Shown in pieces: positions 58,667-64,000 of a stretch of DNA of 64,000 nt. The position numbers were made by a program, and so were the translations under genes. Every line of letters starts with the position of its first letter. Position 1 is the first letter of the stretch. The notes below the pieces were generated by a model. That model was given only the letters and a program-made list of their open reading frames with translations, was not told the origin of the DNA and searched no databases. The DNA lies in contig NZ_JAWLCI010000010.1 in the NCBI RefSeq assembly GCF_041687215.1, positions 34,824-98,823 of the forward strand, read 5' to 3'. This DNA comes from Mariniphaga sp041687215. Its GTDB lineage: Bacteria > Bacteroidota > Bacteroidia > Bacteroidales > Prolixibacteraceae.

Positions 58667-60613
58667 TTATAAGCCTCTTTCTAGAAAAGAGACAAATTCA
58701 TCTTCTTCAAAAGTTACCCCTAATTTATGCTCGGTACCGTCGGGTTCAATAATTACATGAAATGGGATGCTGTTGGTTGCATATTTATCAATCTGAAAAT
58801 CAAGATTCTTTTTGCCCATAGTATCTTTTACTTTCCCATCCACATTTGAAGTAATCCACTCATTTTCAGTCAATTTTGTTCTGTCGTCGGTATAAAGTGC
58901 AATAATAACGTAATCTTCAGAAAGCATCTTCAATGAACGCGGGTCTGTCCAAACCCCGTTTTCCATCTTTTTACAATTGGCACAGGCATGACCTTTGAAT
59001 ACAAGGAAAACTGGTTTTTGCTGTTCTTTGGCACAAGCCATTCCCTGTTCATATTCGAAATAGCCGTTTAAACCGTGGGGCAGGTGCAATTTATCTGCAT
59101 ATTTTGCCGGTCCGCAAAGTTCATTCTGAACGTTTTGCCCCGAAGTTGCCGGGCCTGCCTGAAAGTACGAGTGCCCTGAACTTTGAGGCGGAAGCAATGA
59201 CGAAATGGACGCCAGCGGAGCACCAAATAATCCGGTAAAAAGGTAAATAACAAAAGTGAATGTAGCTACAGATAAAAACAATCGTCCGGTTCCAATGTAC
59301 GGTAAATCACTGTCGTGCGAAAATTTGATTTTACCCAGAAAATACATTCCCAGAAGGAAAAACAATACAATCCAAATGGCCAGATAAATTTCCCTGCTAA
59401 TGAAATTGAGCCCGTAAACCTGGTCGATGTTGCTCAGAAATTTTAAACCGAAAGCAACCAGAATAAAGGCGAAAACCACTTTAATGGAATTCAGCCAGCC
59501 ACCCGATTTTGGCAGTTTATTCAGTGCCGACGGGAAAATTGCCAGCAAAGTGAAAGGCAACGCAAAAGCCAGCCCGAAAAAGAACATGCCGACTAACGGG
59601 CGCATTCCTCCGTCCTGAACAGCTTCAATAATTAACGCACCAATAAAAGGACCTGTGCACGAAAAAGAAACAATTACCGTGGTAAGTGCCATAAAAAAAG
59701 CACCAACCAATCCGCCCTGTTCTGCTTTTGAATCGGTTTTATTCACCAGGCTGCTCGGCAAAACTATTTCGAAAGCGCCGAAAAAAGAAATGGCGAAAAC
59801 CAGGAACAACAGGAAAAACAAAAGGTTGGGAATCCAGTGTGTACTTAATATATTACCCACATTCGGACCAAACAGGCCAAATGTAAATAAAGCTCCAAGC
59901 AAAGAAAATATAAGCAAAATTGACAATCCGAAAAACAAACCATTACGAATAGCTTTTCCACGGTTATCGCTTCCGCGCATAAAAAATGAAACCGTCATGG
60001 GAATCATGGGAAAAACACAGGGTGTTAAAATGGCGGCAAAGCCAGCCAATGCCGAAATTAAAATAAAAAGCCACAGCGTTTGTCCGCTTGCTGAACCCGA
60101 AGTTGTACCTGAAACACTGTTTTCACCGCTCCCGGAAATTGCAGCCTGCTGAGATGAACTGTTTCCGTTAAATTGAAAAGTAAACTCTGCTTCATTCGGC
60201 GGAAGGCACATTTCATCATCACATCCCATAAATAAAACGTAACCTTTTATTTCAACCGGATTATCAGATTTTAACCTGATATTTTGGGTTAAAGTAGCTC
60301 TTTCACTAAAAAAACGAAGATTTAGCTGAAAAATATTATCAAACTTTTCTACGGGCTGAGGATCTTTCTGAAGTTCCCCAACAAAATCGAACAGCGTTGA
60401 ATCTTCAAAAACTATCTGGGTAGCGATTGGCCCACCTTCCGGCAGGTAGGTATCGTACAAATGCCAGTTTTCATCAATGCTGGCTTCAAAAATTAATTCA
60501 ACATCTTTCCCGTTTTGTTTGGAATCAAACGTCCATTTTATTGGTTCTATAATCTGGGAAAATGCCGAAAATGTGATAAAATAAGCTAAAAATATAAAAG
60601 TCAGTTTCTTCAT
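58667..60613 (-). CDS. dsbD: Thiol:disulfide interchange protein DsbD
   Basis: A 648-aa protein. Signal peptide (TFIFLAYFITFSAFSQ). The periplasmic alpha domain ends in MGCDDEMCLPPNEAEFTF with the Cys pair. The central eight-helix domain has LTPCVFPMIPMTVSFFM and FSCTGPFIGAL, the transmembrane redox Cys pair. The C-terminal thioredoxin-like gamma domain has KGHACANCKKMENGVW (CANC). It carries electrons from cytoplasmic thioredoxin to periplasmic partners. A -7 box TACATTTG lies at 60647-60654. Confidence 0.95.
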   Translation of the reverse strand: MKKLTFIFLAYFITFSAFSQIIEPIKWTFDSKQNGKDVELIFEASIDENWHLYDTYLPEGGPIATQIVFEDSTLFDFVGELQKDPQPVEKFDNIFQLNLRFFSERATLTQNIRLKSDNPVEIKGYVLFMGCDDEMCLPPNEAEFTFQFNGNSSSQQAAISGSGENSVSGTTSGSASGQTLWLFILISALAGFAAILTPCVFPMIPMTVSFFMRGSDNRGKAIRNGLFFGLSILLIFSLLGALFTFGLFGPNVGNILSTHWIPNLLFFLLFLVFAISFFGAFEIVLPSSLVNKTDSKAEQGGLVGAFFMALTTVIVSFSCTGPFIGALIIEAVQDGGMRPLVGMFFFGLAFALPFTLLAIFPSALNKLPKSGGWLNSIKVVFAFILVAFGLKFLSNIDQVYGLNFISREIYLAIWIVLFFLLGMYFLGKIKFSHDSDLPYIGTGRLFLSVATFTFVIYLFTGLFGAPLASISSLLPPQSSGHSYFQAGPATSGQNVQNELCGPAKYADKLHLPHGLNGYFEYEQGMACAKEQQKPVFLVFKGHACANCKKMENGVWTDPRSLKMLSEDYVIIALYTDDRTKLTENEWITSNVDGKVKDTMGKKNLDFQIDKYATNSIPFHVIIEPDGTEHKLGVTFEEDEFVSFLERGL

Positions 60614-60646
60614 TTTTTTTATTCTTTTGTTTCACAAAAACATCTA

Positions 60647-60654
60647 CAAATGTA
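60647..60654 (-). promoter_or_regulatory. -7 promoter element for dsbD
   Basis: TACATTTG on the minus strand matches TAnnTTTG, 33 nt upstream of the dsbD ATG; no -33 box at a standard spacing was found. Confidence 0.45.
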
Positions 60655-60722
60655 TATATTTCAATATAACAATTATCATTTTCTATTGTTCCCCTTAAAA
60701 ATTGGTAAGTATCCGCTATAAA

Positions 60723-60747
60723 AAAGCCGGCAATTTAAACCGGCTTT
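60723..60747 (-). terminator. Terminator of the RNase G gene
   Basis: AAAGCCGG (60723-60730), a 9-nt loop, CCGGCTTT (60740-60747), and a T-run on the minus strand. It lies right after the rng stop. Confidence 0.9.
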
Positions 60748-60750
60748 CTT

Positions 60751-62301
60751 TTATAAAATAATCTCCTCCATATTTTCATCGTAAAAGTGGTATTCGAGAA
60801 ACGAGAGAGAATTATTGGATTCAATTTTCACCCATTTATAAAATTGCAGGAACCATCTGTTTCTGACACTTTTCAATCCTTTGGTCAGGTATGCAGCAAT
60901 ATAGGGATGAACAGAAATCACCAGTTTTTTCTTGTTCAAATCTTTTAAAATATATTTTACTTTACTGTCCAACTCATCGGCAAACAAAATGGTAGGCATA
61001 ATTTTTCCACTGCCGTTGCAGGTGGGACATTTTTCTGCCGTTTCAATAATTTCCTCAGGGCGAACCCGTTGCCTTGTAATTTGCATCAGGCAAAATTTAC
61101 TCAGCGGTAAAATATTATGCTTGGTACGGTCATCGGCCATAATTTCTTTCATGTGGTCGAAAACCTTTTGCCGGTTAGACTGTACATGCATATCAATAAA
61201 ATCGATGACAATAATGCCACCCATATCTCTCAACCTCAATTGTCTGGCAATTTCAACACAGGCTGCAAGGTTTACCTCCAGGGCACTTGATTCCTGGTCT
61301 CCTGCAGTTTTTGCGCGATTCCCGCTGTTTACATCAATTACATGAAAAGCTTCGGTATGCTCAACGATTAAATAGGCACCATTTTTAAAAGAAACAGTTT
61401 TTCCGAACGAAGCTTTTATCTGCTTTTCAATGCTGTAATGTTCGAAAATTGGCCTTCTTCCCTTGTAAAGTTTAACTATCTTTTTTTTGTCGGGTTGAAT
61501 GCTACCTATGTAATCGGTTATCTCGTTGCAAACCGATTGGTCATTCACAATAATGCTGTTAAATTTTGGGGTATAAATATCGCGAAGCAAAGCGGTGGCC
61601 CGGTCCATTTCACCAATTACAAGGGAAGGCGTGGTTGCACGTTTTAATTTATGAAAAGTGGTTTCCCATTTATCAACAAGACCACGTAATTCCTGATCGA
61701 GTTCGGCAACTTTTTTACCTTCTGCGGCGGTACGTATAATTACTCCATATTTTCGGGGTTTGATACTTTGAATAAGCTTTTTCAGGCGGCTTTTTTCTTC
61801 ATTCGATTTAATCTTCTGCGAAATGGAAACTTTATCGCTAAATGGCATTAATACCATAAAACGTCCGGCAATCGATATTTCAGAAGTAAGTCGGGGTCCT
61901 TTTGTAGAAATTGGCTCTTTAGCCACCTGCACCAAAATACTTTGTCCAACCTTCAAAATTTCTGTTATCCTGCCTTCTTTATTGATATCGGGCTCGGAAT
62001 GAATTTTTGAAATGGTTGTAACTTTGGTTTTTTTGGAAGAAACTATTCGCAAAAACTTATTCAGAGTAGCAAATTGCGGCCCCATGTCGAGATAATGCAA
62101 AAATGCATCTTTTTCGTACCCAACATCAATAAATGCCGCATTCAGGCTTGGCATTATTTTTTTTACCTTTCCAAGATAGATGTCGCCAACGGCAAACCTG
62201 GCTCCGCTCTTTTCCCTGGTTAATTCAACAAGCTTTTTATTTTCCTGTAATGCTATAACAATTTCGGAAGGAGTGACGTCTATAATTAAATCACTACTCA
62301 C
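60751..62301 (-). CDS. rng: Ribonuclease G/E-family endoribonuclease
   Basis: A 516-aa RNase G. The S1 domain (about 35-125) holds DIYLGKVKKIMPSLNAAFIDVGYEKDAFLHYLDMG; the catalytic DNase-I-like part has HTEAFHVIDVNSGNRAK (metal Asp) and GGIIVIDFIDM (second Asp), and CPTCNGSGK is the zinc link. It matures 16S rRNA and degrades mRNA. The start is GTG 62301 (MSSDLIIDVTPSEIVIAL). A -7 box TACATTTG lies at 62331-62338. Confidence 0.95.
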   Translation of the reverse strand: MSSDLIIDVTPSEIVIALQENKKLVELTREKSGARFAVGDIYLGKVKKIMPSLNAAFIDVGYEKDAFLHYLDMGPQFATLNKFLRIVSSKKTKVTTISKIHSEPDINKEGRITEILKVGQSILVQVAKEPISTKGPRLTSEISIAGRFMVLMPFSDKVSISQKIKSNEEKSRLKKLIQSIKPRKYGVIIRTAAEGKKVAELDQELRGLVDKWETTFHKLKRATTPSLVIGEMDRATALLRDIYTPKFNSIIVNDQSVCNEITDYIGSIQPDKKKIVKLYKGRRPIFEHYSIEKQIKASFGKTVSFKNGAYLIVEHTEAFHVIDVNSGNRAKTAGDQESSALEVNLAACVEIARQLRLRDMGGIIVIDFIDMHVQSNRQKVFDHMKEIMADDRTKHNILPLSKFCLMQITRQRVRPEEIIETAEKCPTCNGSGKIMPTILFADELDSKVKYILKDLNKKKLVISVHPYIAAYLTKGLKSVRNRWFLQFYKWVKIESNNSLSFLEYHFYDENMEEIIL

Positions 62302-62330
62302 AACCTAAATATTAATACTGTTAAATAAAA

Positions 62331-62338
62331 CAAATGTA
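62331..62338 (-). promoter_or_regulatory. -7 promoter element for rng
   Basis: TACATTTG on the minus strand, 29 nt upstream of the GTG start, is identical to the dsbD box. The long hairpin at 62346-62391 lies directly upstream. Confidence 0.5.
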
Positions 62339-62345
62339 CTATTTA

Positions 62346-62391
62346 TAACAGATTAAACCTAAGATAATGTTACCTTAGGTTTAATCTGTTA
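62346..62391. repeat. 18-bp perfect inverted repeat between the HU operon and rng
   Basis: The arm TAACAGATTAAACCTAAG (62346-62363) is the exact complement of 62374-62391, around a 10-nt loop. It lies 25 nt after the 30-aa gene's stop on the minus strand and 8 nt upstream of the rng -7 box. It may terminate the HU transcript, though a T-run is absent on both sides, or bind a regulator. Confidence 0.75.
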
Positions 62392-62415
62392 TTTCTTAAA
62401 TAACCCTACAAAAAG

Positions 62416-62508
62416 CTATTTTTTCTTTTTGTGTCGGTTTTTGCGCAATCTTTTCTTGCGCTTATGCGTTGCCATTTTATGTCTTTTTCTTTTTTTTCCG
62501 CTTGGCAT
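62416..62508 (-). CDS. 30-aa basic ribosome-associated protein, AURKAIP1/COX24 (mS38)-like
   Basis: Found by eye: MPSGKKRKRHKMATHKRKKR followed by LRKNRHKKKK and a TAG. Nearly all residues are Lys, Arg or His, and the order MATHKRKKRLRKN is the AURKAIP1/COX24-type core (the mitochondrial mS38, mycobacterial bS22 relatives). Bacteroidota genomes carry such a 30-aa protein (family knowledge), likely bound to 30S ribosomes. It starts 6 nt after the HU stop on the same strand, so it is co-transcribed with HU. Confidence 0.85.
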   Translation of the reverse strand: MPSGKKRKRHKMATHKRKKRLRKNRHKKKK

Positions 62509-62514
62509 AATTAC

Positions 62515-62799
62515 TTACTTTACGTTGTTTTTAACTTTCGACACAAAAGTTTTCGCGGGTTTGAACGACGGAATGTTATGTGCCGGAATAATGATAGTAG
62601 TATTTTTGGAAATGTTCCGTGCGGTCTTTTCTGCCCGTTTCTTAACTATAAAACTACCGAAACCACGGCAGTAAACATTTTTACCACTAGCTAAAGAATC
62701 TTTTACGGTTTCCATAAAGGCTTCCACTGTTTTTTGAACAGTTACCTTTTCAATACCTGTGTTTTTCGAGATTTCATTTACAATATCTGCCTTTGTCAT
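62515..62799 (-). CDS. HU/IHF-family DNA-binding protein (second copy)
   Basis: A 94-aa HU-fold protein: MTKADIVNEISKNTGIEKVTVQKTVEAFMETVKDSLASGKNVYCRGFGSFIVKKRAEKTARNISKNTTIIIPAHNIPSFKPAKTF. The arm ARNISKNTTI replaces the ARNPQTG of typical HU, as in Bacteroidota IHF-like paralogues, so DNA recognition may differ from the HU at 56847. A -7 box TATTTTTG lies at 62849-62856. The mS38-like gene follows. Confidence 0.94.
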   Translation of the reverse strand: MTKADIVNEISKNTGIEKVTVQKTVEAFMETVKDSLASGKNVYCRGFGSFIVKKRAEKTARNISKNTTIIIPAHNIPSFKPAKTFVSKVKNNVK

Positions 62800-62848
62800 G
62801 TCTTAAAATATTTAAATATCAATAAATTAATCGGTTTATTATGGTCTG

Positions 62849-62856
62849 CAAAAATA
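62849..62856 (-). promoter_or_regulatory. -7 promoter element for the HU-mS38 operon
   Basis: TATTTTTG on the minus strand, 49 nt upstream of the HU ATG, with TTTG at 62874-62877 (17-nt spacer). Confidence 0.5.
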
Positions 62857-62935
62857 TAAATAATTTAATAACCCAAAAGCTTTTCAAATAATTTATTTTT
62901 GTTTTTCTGAAAGATTTTAAAGGAATTACAAAAAA

Positions 62936-63985
62936 ATGAATGATTTCTTATATAAAATATATAAATGGTATAATAAAAATGAACGCGATTTACCCTGGAG
63001 AAATACTCAGGACCCTTACAAAATTTGGATTTCTGAAATTATTCTTCAACAAACGCGCGTTGAGCAGGGAACTTCATATTACCTCAATTTTATTAAAATG
63101 TTTCCAACTCTGACAGAATTGGTAAATGCTAATGAAGATGAGGTACTGAAACTATGGCAGGGACTTGGTTATTATTCACGGGCACGCAATTTACATGCTA
63201 CTGCAAAAGAGGTTCATGAAAAACACCATGGAATTTTTCCTGATAACTATACCGATATTCTTGCTTTGAAAGGAATTGGCTCATACACAGCAGCAGCCAT
63301 CGCATCTATCGCATTCGGGCTCCCACGGCCTGCCCTCGACGGGAATATTTATCGTGTTCTGGCGAGGTATTTTGGCATTTTCGATTCACCGGCCAGCGGA
63401 AAAGGGAAAAAGGTATTTCTAAAACTTGCAGAAGAAATAATTCCAAACGACAATCCGGGATTTCATAATCAGGCCCTCATGGAATTCGGCGCCTTGCAAT
63501 GTGTTCCCAAATCACCAGATTGTTCAGTTTGTCCGGTAAAAACTACATGTTTTGCTTTTCAGAAAAAACAAGTGGAAAACCTGCCGGTAAAATCTCCAAA
63601 ATTGAAGCAACGCACCCGGTATTTCTACTACTATTTTATTGAATCAGGCGAAAAAACCTGGCTGGAAAAACGTACCGGAGATGATATTTGGAAGAACCTC
63701 CATCAGTTTCCTCTTGTAGAAACAGAAAATGAGTTGAGCGAAAAAGAAATACTAGTTTTAAATCCATCTTTTTTAAATGGCTTTCCATATAATATCAAAT
63801 ATATTTCAGGCAAGCAAAAACATATACTCAGCCATCAGGTAATTTTTGCCAGGTTAATTCATATTGAAGTTAATAAAGATTTTAAACCCCGGGGAAGCCT
63901 GATTCCTGTTACAAAAGAAGATGTTATAAAATTTGCCGTACCCCGGCTGATGGAACTTTTAATAGAGAAAAACCGACTATTTTGA
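62936..63985 (+). CDS. mutY: A/G-specific adenine DNA glycosylase
   Basis: A 349-aa protein. LPWRNTQDPYKIWISEIILQQTRVEQ (catalytic Glu), LWQGLGYYSRARNLH, LKGIGSYTAAAIASIAFGLPRPALDGNIYRVLAR (helix-hairpin-helix and catalytic Asp) and the 4Fe-4S ligands in GALQCVPKSPDCSVCPVKTTCFAF are all present. The C-terminal half (about 225-349) is the NUDT-like 8-oxoG-recognising domain. It removes adenine from A:8-oxoG pairs. The ATG at 62936 is the natural start. The gene is complete and ends 15 nt before the window edge. Confidence 0.96.
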   Translation: MNDFLYKIYKWYNKNERDLPWRNTQDPYKIWISEIILQQTRVEQGTSYYLNFIKMFPTLTELVNANEDEVLKLWQGLGYYSRARNLHATAKEVHEKHHGIFPDNYTDILALKGIGSYTAAAIASIAFGLPRPALDGNIYRVLARYFGIFDSPASGKGKKVFLKLAEEIIPNDNPGFHNQALMEFGALQCVPKSPDCSVCPVKTTCFAFQKKQVENLPVKSPKLKQRTRYFYYYFIESGEKTWLEKRTGDDIWKNLHQFPLVETENELSEKEILVLNPSFLNGFPYNIKYISGKQKHILSHQVIFARLIHIEVNKDFKPRGSLIPVTKEDVIKFAVPRLMELLIEKNRLF

Positions 63986-64000
63986 AAAAAATAAATCTAA

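Overview
The window is about 64 kb of AT-leaning chromosome from a Bacteroidota bacterium, most likely a Marinilabiliales/Prolixibacteraceae-type relative (an inference from gene content, not from a marker gene). Support comes from Bacteroidota-type -7 boxes (TAnnTTTG) upstream of many genes, few Shine-Dalgarno sequences, several TTG starts, TamA/TamB, a 545-aa PruA, a GntR-regulated galactose locus with an MFS sugar symporter, DUF4914, DUF6922-AbiEii, and a 30-aa lysine/arginine-rich ribosomal-type protein typical of the phylum. Nearly all of it is chromosomal. Mobile DNA is limited to a truncated IS3-type element, a four-helix-bundle (S23) gene cassette flanked by repeats, and decayed gene fragments.

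Layout. 0-3.2 kb: the C-terminus of an RluA pseudouridine synthase, a membrane thioredoxin, a methyltransferase remnant, a DksA/TraR protein, a DUF6922-AbiEii toxin-antitoxin pair and a lipoprotein with a repeated HRCDI motif. 3.3-12.3 kb: a metalloid/thiol island in two minus-strand operons. The first reads arsR, ArsP-type permease, split-Soret-type cytochrome, arsC, arsM, acr3. The second reads arsR, small thioredoxin, ArsF-like, ArsG-like, arsR, small thioredoxin, ProC-like. A SagB-type nitroreductase lies between them. 12.4-20.4 kb: an M20 hydrolase, a VF530 protein, a lipoprotein, a giant peptidase/TolB-propeller/barrel protein and MutS2. 20.4-21.9 kb: an IS3 remnant and a frameshifted gene fragment. 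21.9-31.5 kb: tamA-tamB, a class IV aminotransferase-like protein without the catalytic lysine, YqgE, a DivIC/FtsB-type protein and pruA.

31.7-44.3 kb: a hybrid histidine kinase-like sensor without receiver domain, an SLC13 permease, an XRE-cupin regulator, DUF4914, Sua5, then cysD and cysNC (sulfate activation) split by the S23 cassette, and a UDP-glucuronate epimerase. 44.4-49.7 kb: galactose regulon (MFS symporter and galK on the minus strand, GntR regulator, divergent galM) with two matching operator sites. 49.8-56.2 kb: acyl-CoA ligase, GHMP kinase (glucuronokinase-like), GalU-type pyrophosphorylase, a baeRF-like protein and a xylose isomerase-like TIM barrel protein. 56.2-64 kb: tRNA-Trp, tRNA-Ser, HU, TrmH, an isochorismatase-family hydrolase, DsbD, RNase G, a 30-aa mS38/AURKAIP1-like protein, a second HU and MutY.

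The most unusual items are the S23 cassette whose roughly 100-bp imperfect-palindromic direct repeats form the 5' leader and overlap the start of cysN; the arsEFG-like thiol relay operon that ends in a divergent ProC homologue; the catalytic-lysine-less aminotransferase in the tam operon; the degenerate APS-kinase domain of CysNC; and a partial tRNA with a hairpin inserted in its D-loop.
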